From Ursus arctos (taxonomy: Eukaryota > Chordata > Mammalia > Carnivora > Ursidae), in NCBI RefSeq assembly GCF_023065955.2, contig NW_026623100.1, positions 71,304,727 through 71,368,726 of the forward strand: a stretch of DNA of 64,000 nt. Direction: 5' to 3'. This document shows, piece by piece, positions 47,931 to 58,989 of the stretch (position 1 is the stretch's first letter; each line of letters begins with the position of its first letter). The notes under the pieces are model-generated. The model had not been told where the DNA came from, did not search any database, and saw only the letters and a list, made by a program, of their open reading frames with translations. The translations under genes and the position numbers were made by a program.

Positions 47931-49290
47931 GAATGGATATATGGCAACCTGACATTATTCCTGAATAAATTCATAACTGATTGTAGAAATTACCATACTC
48001 CAAAACGTATCTGTCCTTTTGCCTATAGGAGAATAGAATGGATGAGTGAATGCATAAAGCCAATCCCAGAGGACAACTCTTCACTGTCTATAGCAAGTCA
48101 GGAGCATACTAGGGCCAGACCCAGGCCTCTGGGTTCCTCCCAGGGCCTCCCTGTGGGTGGGGCCATGCACGCTTGGCTCCATCAAGCTGTCTTTCCTGCA
48201 CTAGTTTCATTTGGCATGACCGCTCTTTCCTAGGCATTGTCATTTGCTGTCACAAAATATCAGTTGACACCATTAAAAAACCAAATACCCTATAACCTTG
48301 GTATTTGAAGTGTGTCCTGAGGACCGGTGGCCTCGTGTTACCTGAGACGCTCAGGCTTCACCCTAAATTCACAAATCAGGATTTGAATTTTACAAGATTC
48401 CCCGGTAATTTACATGCATGTTACAACTTGGACGTGCTGCCCTCTGACACCCTTCATGGGCTGCTTCTTTATAATGGCCATTCTAGTCTCTGAAATTCAG
48501 CTTCTTCTGTCTCAAATTACATCCCTGCATCTGGTCAGCAAACTGGGTTTTGTTTTTTTTTTTTTTTTCCGTCTTAGAGATGGCTTTTCCTGGCCCACTG
48601 CTGACAAATGCTGCTTTACTACCTGGAGATGAGCCTTGTGCATTCAGAGAAGAAAAGGAAATAGCTTTGTTTAACTTTTTTGTCCCCTTAATTTCACATA
48701 GGACACATGTGGCTTGTTTTTATTTTCCTAAAGATATGAGTTCCTAATTTCCTGAAGCTCTAAATTATTAAACAATAGTCACCAGTCTTCTTAATGTTGG
48801 GCATATGAGAGTGAGATTATAGTTTTGATCTTTGATATTAAGAAAGTAACTTCCCAAATGCTACCAATCCTAATATTTGTGATGATGGGCCATTTGTAAA
48901 ATACCTTTGTGGGCCTCTTGGTGAGTTACTTACGAGGCAACGTTTTGTAACCAAGACGACCAGGATAGGAAGTCTCCGTCCGCTGTCACCCCCTGACCCC
49001 TGCACAGCCAAGTGTAACATACTACAGGGTGAGGTGCCCTGGTCAGTACACTGGGAAAAATGGGAATGTGCTAAAAACAAACAAACCGATCAGATAATTA
49101 AGGTGGTCTTGGCTGGGGATTTCAGTGTGTGATGTGACATTGTTACAATAAACAGATGGGGGTGAAGAGGGACTTGATTGACCTTTTACAGTTTTTCCAA
49201 ATGTTCACAAACCGTTTTTTAGTTTTAAAGCACGTGTGGCTTTTCCAACTATCCAGTTTGCTAGTAAGTTTCCCTAAAATTGTCCATTTT
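47931..49290. other. Unique DNA, no gene seen
   Basis: No recognised repeat except a run of 16 T at 48553-48568. Frames of 62-80 codons carry no motif. Confidence 0.45.
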
Positions 49291-49299
49291 ATAATGAAA

Positions 49300-49510
49300 G
49301 AATTCAGGTTTCAGACTAAGGTTTAGATTCAAATGCTGGCTTCAGCCTGTGCTAGTCCTGTGAATTCGGACAACTCGACTTGCTCATCTGTGAAACGTGG
49401 GACTTCATAACTAACATGTAGAATAGTGAACATAGAGAAAAGGAACACAAAATTTCTGGCACGCGGTCAGGAATCAATAGCTGGTAGCTTTTATTACCTG
49501 GCTTCGAGGA
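49300..49510 (+). mobile_element. MIR fragment
   Basis: 'tttagattcaaatgctggct', 'gctcatctgtgaaacgtggg', 'acttcataactaacatgtag' and 'tctggcacgcggtcaggaat' give the sense MIR order with heavy decay. Confidence 0.65.
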
Positions 49511-49537
49511 TAGTGCTTAGCAGAGTAAACATACAAG

Positions 49538-49757
49538 AAATATTTGTTGAGGGGCGCCTGGGCAGCTCAGTCGTTAAGCGTCTGCCTTCGGCTCAGGGCG
49601 TGATCCTGGAGTCCTGGGATCGAGCCCCACATCAGGCTCCTCTGCTGGGAGCCTGCTTCTTCCTCTCCCACTCCCCCTGCCTGTGTTCCCTCTCTCACTG
49701 GCTGTCTCTCTCTCTGTCAAATAAATAAATAAAATCTTTTTAAAAAATATTTGTTGA
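49538..49757 (+). mobile_element. CAN-SINE, sense
   Basis: Full SINE (49551-49744): 'ggggcgcctgggcagctcag', 'tcgttaagcgtctgccttcg', 'cctgggatcgagccccacat', CT-rich body, AATAAATAAATAAAATCTTT. The duplication 'aaatatttgttga' is perfect over 13 bases at 49538-49550 and 49745-49757. The 100-codon frame starting at 49426 runs into this SINE. Confidence 0.95.
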
Positions 49758-50268
49758 ATTCACTTCCTCCCTGAACTCATCTCATATGATGAGGGACAGA
49801 TAATAGTACTAATCTGGGGGAAAGGTCTTCTCTTGATAACTTGATTTCGGAATTAATTTACATAAGCAGTCCCCAGTTTAAAAATGGATCTTGTTCACTG
49901 TCAATAACACGGATTTTAGAGTGACACTTCAGGAATACAATGAGTCAAATAGGCATCCGTGGATAATCTTAAAATAGCCACAATGTTTCTACAAGATGAT
50001 TTCTGGTTCCAGCCTAGAAGTCCAGAGGAGAAACATGTCGGTTTCCTTCCTGGGGAGGCAGTAGCTGTTAGCACAGGTCAAATCTTTTTACTCATCAAGG
50101 CTTTGGGGGAAAGTATCTCTGATCTTGGCATGGGACAAGTGACACATTTATCTGCCCATGTCGTTTGCATGTTAGGTATTCATATTCCAGCTGAATTGCT
50201 GTGTGGCAGAAGAGCTAGTGGTGTGGTACTTGGAAGATGGATGTGACATACAGGAGAGGGTTTGGGAT
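49758..50268. other. Unique DNA, no gene seen
   Basis: A 95-codon frame at 49959-50246 has no recognisable motif. Confidence 0.4.
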
Positions 50269-50867
50269 AAAGTGTTGTAGGCAGGTTAGCTCAGGGATGA
50301 GGGAACAGAGCTCAAAACAGGATGTCAAGCCAAAGGAGGGCTGTGGTCAGCCTAGAAATCAGGGACCTAACTAAAGACTAAGTAAGGCAGGTTCCTCTTT
50401 TGAAATCCAAGCTTGAATGTGCATTAAGTGCCTTAAATGACCAAGAATGACCCCTCCACTAGAGGCGCTAGAGGGCACTTAGTATAGTCCGTGTTATTCA
50501 GGGCATGGGCACGGGAAATGATAGGAGGCATGTGCCAGATAGCTAGAAGTAAGCATGTGCAAAGTCCCCAAAGCCTTCTCCTCATTAAAGAAGAAAAACC
50601 CTTCCATGAATATGCCACCCCTTACCTTAACCTCCCTATAAGTAGACAAGACGCAGACCTCCTGGGGGACTCCCTGTCAGAGTCTGCCTGCACTCCCATC
50701 TCCCATGTGTACTTTTGCTTTCAATAAACTTATTGTTGCTTTCACCTGCCTGGCTTATCTGTGAATTGTTTCTCAGGCAAAGCCAAGAACCTGGGTCGTC
50801 TGTCCTGAGTTGGGGTCTCATTCTCACCTCTCCGGAGACCCCCTTGGGCCCTAGAGGGTAACAAAAG
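50269..50867 (+). mobile_element. Solo LTR of an endogenous retrovirus (class I-like)
   Basis: The LTR (50273-50863, 591 bases) begins TGTTGTAGG and ends GGGTAACA, with the 4-base duplication AAAG on each side (50269-50272 and 50864-50867). In order it has a TATA-type box 'ctataag' at 50636-50642, a downstream R-like segment, the polyadenylation signal AATAAA at 50723-50728 followed by a T/G-rich stretch, and a U5-like end. A 4-base duplication and TG...CA ends are typical of gamma-type (class I) proviruses. No gag, pol or env sequence and no second LTR flank it, so it is a solo LTR left by recombination. I do not know the family name. Confidence 0.8.
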
Positions 50868-51934
50868 GACCAGGAAAGCAGTACAGCCTGTCCTGCCCTT
50901 GACCATGAGTGATGACCTCGAGTACACACTTAATATGTATATTATGTGCTTACATATTTTATTGATTAAACATCCTATAACCTCATTCAAATGATGCTCA
51001 TAATTAAGGGTTAGAACATTGATATTTTTTACGTTCCTTAGGCGGTAAAGGCAATTTGTGAAGTTAACATTCATGGTTGAATGCGAGTGGGCTTTGGGCA
51101 GGAAGGAGGAGCACACTGAAAATTCTTGACCTAGTTTTTACAGGTTGCACTAAAATGAGGCTCACCATTGAAAAATATACATTTCTAAATTGGTGAGTAA
51201 TCTCCACTTACTTTACAATGATTAAGTGGAAACATTATTGAAACCATTGAAATTTTTTCCCAAGATGGGAACTTACCCGATGGTTGGCTTTTTCTTTATT
51301 GAATCGTTTATAATGGACACATTTTTTTTTCTCTCCTTGGGTAGTTTTGCTCTGCTCTTTGAAAAGATGAGTGATATTAGAAAATTAAAAAAAATATCTT
51401 TTTCACAGCTGTATTTGTATGATCAAAAAGCAGTGTTTTCAGATTGAAGAAGCATTTACAGGTCTTACTACTTTCCAACTTCATATTTTAAGGATTTTAG
51501 TTTGGTTTTAGAGAAGGCTTTTAGGAATTAAACTAGATTTTCTTTTCCCCACCAGTGCACTCACCATCCGGCATGGAAACGAGGATATTGACAAAAATAA
51601 GCCGTGTGATTTTCCTGCTACATCTCCTTTCTCTCCCCAGTTAAGGTAACAATCATCCTTAAAACTGTGTTCATGTTAGTTTTATTTTCTATTTAAATAC
51701 TGCAGTTAAATGTTTGACAAAGAATAGCCCAAATCACATTTTATGGCACACTAAAAACAATTTTACGTCTTCCACGCGGAACTTGCAGTCAAATAAGAAA
51801 ACTATGCCATTTGCCATCTAGAACTTGGGTAACTGGCCAAATATTACTCAAAGAGGACCCAGTTAATAACGAGTTACATGTGTACTTGTCTTCCCCTTTG
51901 TGCCGCACAGTGAAATCGTGCCAATTTTGAGAGA
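50868..51934. other. Unique DNA, no gene seen
   Basis: No recognised repeat or gene. The 124-codon minus frame at 50742-51116 is partly in the LTR and has no motif. Confidence 0.45.
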
Positions 51935-52182
51935 CAGAACATGGCCCTTCTTTTTTTTTTTTTTTATTAATAATGATTTTTTATTATATTATGTTAGTCA
52001 CCATACAGTACATCCCCGGTTTTCGATGTAAGGCTCGATGATTCATTAGTTGTGTATAACACCCAGTGCACCATGCAATATGTGCCCTCCTTACTACCCA
52101 TCACCGGTCTATCCCATTCCCCCACCCCCCTCCCCTCTGTAGCCCTCAGTTTGTTTCTCATAGTCAGAACATGGCCCTTCTT
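51935..52182 (-). mobile_element. Recent, very short L1 3' end with 18-bp duplication
   Basis: A 212-base L1 tail (51953-52164): T run (its A tail), then reversed 3' UTR 'catacagtacatccccggtt', 'gatgattcattagttgtgta', 'cagtgcaccatgcaatatgt' and 'ccctcagtttgtttctcata'. The duplication 'cagaacatggcccttctt' is perfect over 18 bases at 51935-51952 and 52165-52182. Only the 3' UTR was copied. Confidence 0.96.
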
Positions 52183-52295
52183 GCTCGCCCCCTATTATGA
52201 GTAATTGGATCAGGAAACAATGATTGGTTCCTTACCAGTGGATAAACACTTCTTAGTAAAGATCAAAACAACTTGCATTTGGGAAATCTATTAGC

Positions 52296-52430
52296 CATTT
52301 TTTTTTTTGGTTACAATTTTTTTTTTATGGAAGTATAGTTGACATACAAGGTTATATTAGTTTCAGGTGTACGACATAGTGATTTGACAATTCTGTACGT
52401 TACACAATGCTGCTATGAAAAGTGTCGCTA
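52296..52430 (-). mobile_element. Old L1 3' end, antisense
   Basis: 'atggaagtatagttgacata', 'ttatattagtttcaggtgta' and 'gtgatttgacaattctgtac' follow the reverse of an ancient L1 3' end, next to a T-rich tail remnant. Confidence 0.8.
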
Positions 52431-53110
52431 CCAGCTGATGTTATGATTGCTAATTAAGTTTTCTATGTTTGATATCTATTTGGCTGAAAATCTAGAAGGC
52501 AATGAAGATCTGACCTACTAAATAATAAACATTCGCCAAATTTTCAGCTCCTAAAAACTCTTTTCTCATATTCACCTTTGGGGAACTTCCTGGGATTTGA
52601 TTTGGTAAGTGGAAGTGTTGCTACTAGGACCTAAGCGATTTTGGTTACTGATGAAAATGAGCTACTTGGGTGATTGAAGCAAAAATCCACCAGTGACAAG
52701 CTGCTCTGATTTCTGTAGAGTGTTCTCATTTTCATCAGATCACTAATTACTGAGAAGTGCAATAACAATATCAGGCCATATCATATATAATATGAAATCT
52801 GTGCATTTGCCTTTGTAAGAAAAATGATACACTGTATTAGAGAGCATTCAAAACTATGCTATCAAGGAGCAATTTTAGAAAACAAGCTCTAGCTGTAAGA
52901 TCTGTTTTAATATATGCACATTTTCACCTTACATGTAACAAGCTGAATAAAATATTCTGCATAAGGAATTTATTGCCATTCCATCCATGGGAAAACAAAG
53001 GAGAGAAAAAAAAAGGAAGACAAAAATTAAAAATTTCCCATTTTGTAGAAAATATCTTTCAATGACTTTTAGCCTCTGTTTGGTTGCAGAAAAATCTAGA
53101 TATTGATCAA
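52431..53110. other. Unique DNA, no gene seen
   Basis: AT-rich, no recognised repeat or gene. Confidence 0.45.
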
Positions 53111-53614
53111 AAGAGTGGGATTGTTAGTTTTGTGAGCCAACTTGACTAGATCACAGGAGGTCCAGATATTTAGCTACTTATTATTTCTAGGTGTGTCTGC
53201 AAAGGTGTTTCCAGATGAGGTTAGATTTTGAATCAGTGACTAAATAAAGCAGATTGCCCTCCGCAGTGTGGGTGGGGACTCATCCAATCCGTTGAGAGCC
53301 TGAATGGAACAGAAAAGAAAGGTGGAGGAAGGGAGAACTTGCCTCTCTGTCTAATTGCTTGAGCTGGAACATCTGTCTCTTCTAATTCCCTTAGTCCAGG
53401 ACTTCCACCACTGGATCCCCTGGTTCTCAGGGTTTTAGACTCACACGAACACTACGCCATGCTCCTTCCTGGCTCTCCAGCTTGTGGACAGCCAGCCGGT
53501 CAAGGATCTTCTCAGCTTCCGTGTTCTCATGAGCCAATTCAAAATAACAATTTCTTTATTGATACGTATCCTATTGTTTCAGTTTCTCTGGAGATCCCTG
53601 AGCAATACAAAGAG
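53111..53614 (+). mobile_element. LTR with 5-bp target duplication, sense
   Basis: The body 53116-53609 starts TGGGATTGTTAG and ends AGCAATACA, flanked by AAGAG at 53111-53115 and 53610-53614. Landmarks: 'tttccagatgaggttagatt', 'gcagattgccctccgcagtg', 'tctccagcttgtggacagcc', 'gtttctctggagatccctga'. It is the sense version of the repeats at 5033-5476 and 22558-22993. A 5-base duplication with TG...CA ends fits ERVL/MaLR-type LTRs. Family name uncertain. Confidence 0.7.
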
Positions 53615-54129
53615 ATTTTAGAATAATTCTTGCATCTTAATGGAAACCTTCATTAGAATTTTTGGTCTGGTTTAGCACTTCATCATCTTCTATAAAATTC
53701 TCCTGAGCGTCAACTACCACTGTTCAAATTCAGTGACAGGTGTGCCAGTGAATTCTCCTGCCAGGTGAGAGAGAAGACATCAGTGGTGGCTCAGGTGAGA
53801 AAGGAGAATAACCTATGGCTAAGCGCTGATTAATTCTACTATTTGAAAAATTAATAACTCAGGGTTTGGTGTGTTTGTTTCCTAATCAGAAAGAAATCTG
53901 CTTTCCAGTTCTCACTTCTAACTAAGAGGTGACTTCAGTAAGTTCAACTCTGATGAACTCAGTACTGAATCATCGCAGAAAAGCATTAGGCCAGTAGCTT
54001 CATGGAACTTTCCATCCTGACAATCATATTTCTAAACTGGGGCCTTTTCTCAATGCTAATTACACCATCACCATTCTGCAGGCTAAGCCTAGGGTGACAG
54101 AGTCTCACAAGAATTTGCCATATGTATTT
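53615..54129. other. Unique DNA, possible continuation of the neighbouring pseudogene
   Basis: No clear feature. If the dystrophin-like similarity to the right extends, it would run into this stretch on the minus strand, but what I see beyond 54130 is too weak to call. Confidence 0.35.
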
Positions 54130-54320
54130 ATCATAAATGTTCATCAGCTCTTTGAGACACCATGTCCACTCAGAGAGGGACACTGATGACATCGCTCTGC
54201 TCTTGCTCCAAGTGGTCGTAGATAGTAGACATACAATTAACAATCTCAGGATGTCCCAATAGGTCATTTTGCATATGCTTGTGCTAGTCCGATACATTGC
54301 AGGCAAACTCAAGAGATCTG
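54130..54320 (-). pseudogene. Dystrophin/utrophin-family EF-hand region relic
   Basis: Read on the minus strand in two phases, this stretch resembles the first EF-hand segment of dystrophin and utrophin. The blocks, in order, are 'DLLSL', 'HKHMQND', 'IVNCMSTIYDHLEQE', 'VPL', 'VDM' and 'CLKELMNIYD'. In remembered dystrophin the corresponding blocks are DLLSL, QND, IINCLTTIYDRLEQE, VPLCVDM and CLNWLLNVYD, about 20 of 38 identical in the central part. A TAG stands before the HK block, a TGA replaces the cysteine before VDM, and phase shifts occur, so it is non-functional. The extent matches roughly one dystrophin exon (exon 65 by memory), so it may be a duplicated exon relic or an old processed copy. 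Utrophin fits nearly as well. Confidence 0.5.
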
Positions 54321-54632
54321 CATGGGCCCTGAGCTGTGCCTCCATTCCTGCGCACCTGGCCATCTCACCTGGGTGCTCTCACCACCTCCCAGCTCCCTGT
54401 TCTTTATTACATGTACCTCAAAAAGCATGTAGTCTGATTTTTTTTGTTGTAAAGTTATAAAAATATGTATCATGTATTACGTAAACTTGTGAGACTGACT
54501 TTTCTCTCAGTTATATACCGCTGTGATTTATTCATGTTATTGCACACAGATATAGTTCAGCTGTAAAATATTCCATGGTGTAAATATACCACAATTTATT
54601 TCTCCATTGTACTGTTTAAGAGCCGTGTAACA

Positions 54633-54853
54633 CCTCCCATTTTCTTTTTTTTTTAATAAGATTTTATTTGTCAGAGAGAGAGAGCACAAGCAGGGGGAGC
54701 ATCAGGCAGAGGGAGAAGCAGGCAGAGGGAGAAGCAGGCTCCTGCTGAGCAAGGAGCCTGATGTGAGACTCGATCCCAGGACCCTGGGATCATGACCTGA
54801 GCCAAAGGTAGATGCTCGGCTGACTGAGCCACCCAGGCGCCCCCTCCCATTTT
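54633..54853 (-). mobile_element. CAN-SINE, antisense, with internal duplication
   Basis: Reverse SINE (54644-54842): 'agattttatttgtcagagag', 'ggctcctgctgagcaaggag', 'ctgggatcatgacctgagcc' and 'gagccacccaggcgcccc'. The block 'ggcagagggagaagca' is present twice in tandem (about 54705-54737). The duplication 'cctcccatttt' lies at 54633-54643 and 54843-54853. Confidence 0.94.
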
Positions 54854-54920
54854 TGATCTTGTAAATAGTGCTGTTAATGAACATTCTTATATATGTCTCC
54901 AGCACAAATTTAAAAGTAGC

Positions 54921-54922
<2 letters not shown>

Positions 54923-54964
<42 letters not shown>
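54923..54964. repeat. (AC)n microsatellite
   Basis: Twenty-one perfect AC units inside the old L1. Confidence 0.95.
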
Positions 54965-54966
<2 letters not shown>

Positions 54967-55379
54967 AGACCCAGGAATGGAACTGCTAGATAGTAAGGGG
55001 TTTGAATGTTAGGTCTAACGAGATAATGATGACTTGTCTTCCAAATTTGTTGTATCAATTTACATTTCCATCAGCAATGTGAAGTGGATTCTGTTGATCA
55101 CATTCTCTCAAATACCTGACTTCTTGATTTTTGTCATTGAATGGTTGGTTCTAAAACGTTATCTCATTCTGATCTTAATGTGCACTTTCCTCATCCCTAA
55201 TGAAATCATATGTCTTTCCATGTATTTATTGGCTACATATAACTCCTCTTCTATGTCTTTTGTCTTATTTTGGGGGGATTTTTTTTTGTAGAAGTTCTGT
55301 ATTTTTTGTGCTTATGTGAATATCAGTTACACGTGTTATAATATATTCTTCCAATTTATATTTTACCATTTTGCTTTTT

Positions 55380-55600
55380 AAAAATGTCATAAACAGGGGC
55401 GCCTGGGTGGCACAGCGGTTAAGCGTCTGCCTTTGGCTCAGGGCGTGATCCCAGCCTTATGGGATTGAGCCCCACATCGGGCTCTTCTGCTATGAGCCTG
55501 CTTCTTCCTCTCCCACTCCCCCTGCTTGTGTTCCCTCTCTCGCTGGCTGTCTCTCTGTTGAATAAATAAATAAAATCTTTTAAAAAAATGTCATAAACAG
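55380..55600 (+). mobile_element. CAN-SINE, sense, young subtype, 17-bp duplication
   Basis: Full SINE (55397-55583): 'gggcgcctgggtggcacagc', 'ggttaagcgtctgcctttgg', 'cttatgggattgagccccac', CT-rich body 'ctctcgctggctgtctctct', AATAAATAAATAAAATC tail. The perfect duplication 'aaaaatgtcataaacag' (17 bases) is at 55380-55396 and 55584-55600, indicating a recent insertion. Confidence 0.97.
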
Positions 55601-55612
55601 ACATTTTAATTT

Positions 55613-55829
55613 TAATCTAAACAATTTTTTAAAGATTTTTTATTTTAGAGAGAGAGCATGAGAGGGTGAGGGATAGATCACGAGCAGGGGTTGGGGTAGA
55701 GGGAAAAGCAAACTCCCCGCTGAGCAGGGAGCCCAATGCAGGACTTGATCCCAGGACCCTGAAATCATGACCCAAGCTGAAGGCAGACGCTTAACTGACT
55801 GAGCCACCCAGGTGCTCCTAATATAAACA
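55613..55829 (-). mobile_element. CAN-SINE, antisense, older
   Basis: Reverse SINE (55624-55818): 'aagattttttattttagaga', 'aactccccgctgagcaggga', 'ctgaaatcatgacccaagct' and 'gagccacccaggtgctcc'. The flanks 'taatctaaaca' (55613-55623) and 'taatataaaca' (55819-55829) match 10 of 11. Confidence 0.93.
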
Positions 55830-57904
55830 GATTTAGTAATTTTTTGTTATTAGCTCCTTTAGCATTTTAAGAATTTCTCCCTCCCCAAAGATTAGCACAA
55901 TAGTTTTCATGTTATCCCAATTATATTAACTAATGTGTCAATTCATCAATTACTGTGTTACACATGTGAGCCATAGAAAATGTGTGAGACACTGTCTTCA
56001 AGAAGCTCTCAGCCTGGTGGAGAAATAGCCCCATGAACAAATAATTACATGGAGCATGTAAGTTCTGTTACATCATGTAGTACACTTGGGCGGAAATCCA
56101 CCCCCTTAAGGGAAGATTCTGTAAGTTAGATAAGTTAATGTAGTTTTGTTCACATTTGCTCCCACCCCCCAAACTTGACTGAAGCAGGTGGGAGCATCTA
56201 CTCATTTGTCTATAAAAATATTTGAGTACCAAAGAATTTGTTGAGCATGAGTCCTATATAGTGGATTATAAGGCACGTTTTATGTGTCAATTTTTTTGTG
56301 AGTTTGAAAATACTGTCACCCTCCTCCCCCAATAAGATTGTCGGGTGAGCGTTCGAATTATAAAGCTGCAACCGATTATGATCCAAACTGGACCATCCTT
56401 GGTATGTGCTGTTTGCTCTCCTTCTAGTGAACTGTGTTTGATTGCATGTCCTCTTCTTGCCTCATCTTGGGACACTCACCACTGGTCACACTGGATCCTG
56501 AGCTTTTGCCAGTGCACTTCTTCCAAGTGTAGCGTCTGAGTATGTAGCCAGTTGCCCACGATGTCTACGGATGGCTTTCATTTGATCCGGCACGCTCTGC
56601 AAAATGCAAGCTGCCTTCTTTCTCAGTAAAATGACTGTGATGCCCTACCTTTTCTCCTCTCTAATCTCAGAATTCTCCAGATTGTTTGAGCACTCTCTGG
56701 TGGCTTCTGCAGAATTGATTGCACATGATATGCCTGTGGGGAGGAGAAGGTGTTAAGTCGCCTACAGTGGGATGTATGGTGGGATGTTCCACTTCTTGCT
56801 TGAAATTGTATCTGAAAATTGATGCCCATGGCACAGAAAAAAAAATGCACATGATGGTGCAACTTTGCCAGCAAAATCATATCTGGATTTCCTTTGTATT
56901 ATACTGGGAGAGAGGTATGCACAGATTCCATAGAAGAAGGGGAAGTCTCACCTAACCCATGTAGGCTAGTCAGAGAAAGTGTCATGGAAAGAATTTTTAA
57001 GGGTCAGTAAGAATAAGCTCAATGAAGAAGAAAGAGGAGGAAGATAGTACAATGTGGGGCAATTATGGTGGAGAAAGACTGTGGAGTTTTATTAAAAGAT
57101 GGCTCATTTCCCTTTGTGGCTCGGAAGGTACTGATATCATCATCCAATTAAAGTCCTCGGTATGGCATATTTGCTCCTTTGTACGCAGGGAGATCCTGCC
57201 ACCATCACCATCACCATCACCACTGGAAACCACGCTGGGGGTAGCATATATAAATATGATCTCATATACAGTCATCCAAAGTGACATTTATATCAAAATA
57301 GATCATTTCACACAAGGGAAAAGGGCAAAACTTAGCCACAAATTGTGTGCCAAGAGGGTGGTTTTCCAAAAAAGTCCCCAAAGGTCTCTTTCCTTACCAA
57401 GGGCCAAGTGTGCAAATGTGGGATCTTGCCACATGTTTCCATTCGAGCAGATGGCAGAAAGGTTTGTCTGCAATGTGGAACTTGTTAAGGGGGAAAGGCC
57501 TTCCTGATAGAGATCAAGAAGTCTGCTTAAATTTGCTCAGTGGTGGAATGGTTTGTAATCCATTCATGCTTGTGAGTATAATGCCTTTATAATTACTTGT
57601 AAGTAGATTGAGAGCCTCCAGAATCAACTCCAGGGAAAAGGCTGTTTATCTGATGCTTAGACTTCCGCTGAACGTTCCAGACAATACACCCATTCCTTGT
57701 CCATGCCATTGAACTATGTTTTACATCTACATCATCTTAATTTTGTTGCTTTGAGGTGAAGATATTATTTTGCCCGTCTATGGGAAAGGGGTCAAGGACC
57801 TTTAAAGTGTTACTTTTGAGACATGGCTCGATGGTCTTTATGGACAATAACATCAAGGCCAACCACTGTGAAAATATGAACGCCATCACCACCGTCGCAG
57901 GTGC
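55830..57904. other. Mostly unique DNA, no gene recognised
   Basis: About 2 kb. 55970-56070 may be an antisense L2-like piece. A 161-codon plus frame at 57022-57507 is the longest here; it starts with a lysine/glutamate run and lacks motifs, and other frames overlap it. A short (CACCAT)n run is at 57200-57222. Confidence 0.4.
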
Positions 57905-58265
57905 CATGCTGTGTAGCTGAGGGTGGGCTAGGTTTTGCTATGGTAACAAACAATCCCCAAATCTCAGTCGTTTGAGACACAAAAGTTTATTTCTCTCTCA
58001 TACAAAATTCACCGTGCAAAGTTTTCCAAGGCAGCTGTCTTCCGTGTGTTGGCTCGGCATTCCAGGGTACTTGAATCTCACGGCGTTTCCATACCAACAC
58101 ACACTTCCGTGATCTCCTGGGCAGGATGAGAACTGGATGGTCCCGCACTGACGATAAATGCACAGGACCCTGTCCTGTCCATAACCTATTGGTAAGAACT
58201 AGTCATAAGACCCCATCCAGAGGCAGGCTGGCTTAGGAACTTAAATTCTCCGATATGCCAAAAAA
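57905..58265 (-). mobile_element. Old LTR-type repeat, antisense
   Basis: 'tatggtaacaaacaatcccc', 'aaatctcagtcgtttgagac', 'aaaagtttatttctctctca', 'ggatggtcccgcactgacga' and 'aactagtcataagaccccat' follow the order of an ancient mammalian LTR in reverse. The family name is uncertain. Confidence 0.5.
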
Positions 58266-58989
58266 AGGGGAGAACATTAGAAAGAAAAGTATTCACAGTC
58301 TACTTTAATGTGACTTGTTTCCAGTTTGCAAAGCAGCCTCGTGCAACAAGAATGAATGTGTTCCTTTTAACCCTGAGAGGTCATATAGAGTAGGTGCCCA
58401 AGAATATGGGTTTGCAGTCTTAGATCCCAACACATGACCTGGGGGGCCCAGGCAAAATAGAATCTCTAAGATTATGTTTCTTTCTTTCTTTCTTTTTTAT
58501 TTTTCGATCAGGTGGGATGAGATTACCTACCTCATAGAGATGTTTTGAGGTTTACATGCAGTAAATAGAACGGATTGCATGGTCTGTACATGTGCAAATC
58601 TTAAAACGTCTGTTTTAAGCTACATGTGAGTTCACGCTGATCTCGCCAACTCCATCCTGTTACTAAGTGGATCATTCCAGCCTTCTCTTGCTTGTCTGTA
58701 GCCTCCCGCTCCGACAGTGAGAAATCTGGTTGCCATCCTTTCATCCATTACTTGATTGTTCAATTCCGGTATAGATGGATAGCGGTTTCGGAGTTGTTAA
58801 CACGTACCCCTACGGGACACGGCTCGGGTCATATGGGGTAGAGTTCCTTTTATTTCAGTCTCACAGATCCCACTTATTTCCAAAGTTACTGAGCTCAGCC
58901 CCTTTTCCTCCCACTCTCTTCATTCACTGAGGTCAAGTTACATCTGTCAGTCTACGTTCTGTCCTGGTACTACTCTCCCATCGCCCGCT
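58266..58989. other. Unique DNA with a possible MIR remnant
   Basis: 58505-58595 ('gattacctacctcatagaga', 'tgttttgaggtttacatgca') looks like part of a sense MIR. The rest is not recognised. Confidence 0.4.

Larger units (their letters stand above)
54430..55612 (-). mobile_element. Old L1 3' end, antisense, hosting SINEs
   Basis: 'taaaatattccatggtgtaa', 'atttatttctccattgtact', then beyond a SINE 'gtaaatagtgctgttaatga', 'caggaatggaactgctagat', 'acatttccatcagcaatgtg' and 'ttgtagaagttctgtatttt' give the reverse of an ancient L1 3' end. It continues beyond 55600. SINEs at 54633-54853 and 55380-55600, and a CA run at 54923-54964, interrupt it. Confidence 0.75.

Noticed and set aside
47712..48233. 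A 173-codon plus-strand open frame
   Set aside because: Its first part lies in an MLT1A-like LTR in antisense and no protein family is recognisable.
57022..57507. A 161-codon plus-strand frame starting MKKKEEED
   Set aside because: No motif, AT/GC use like the neighbourhood, and competing frames on the opposite strand. I could not support it as a gene.
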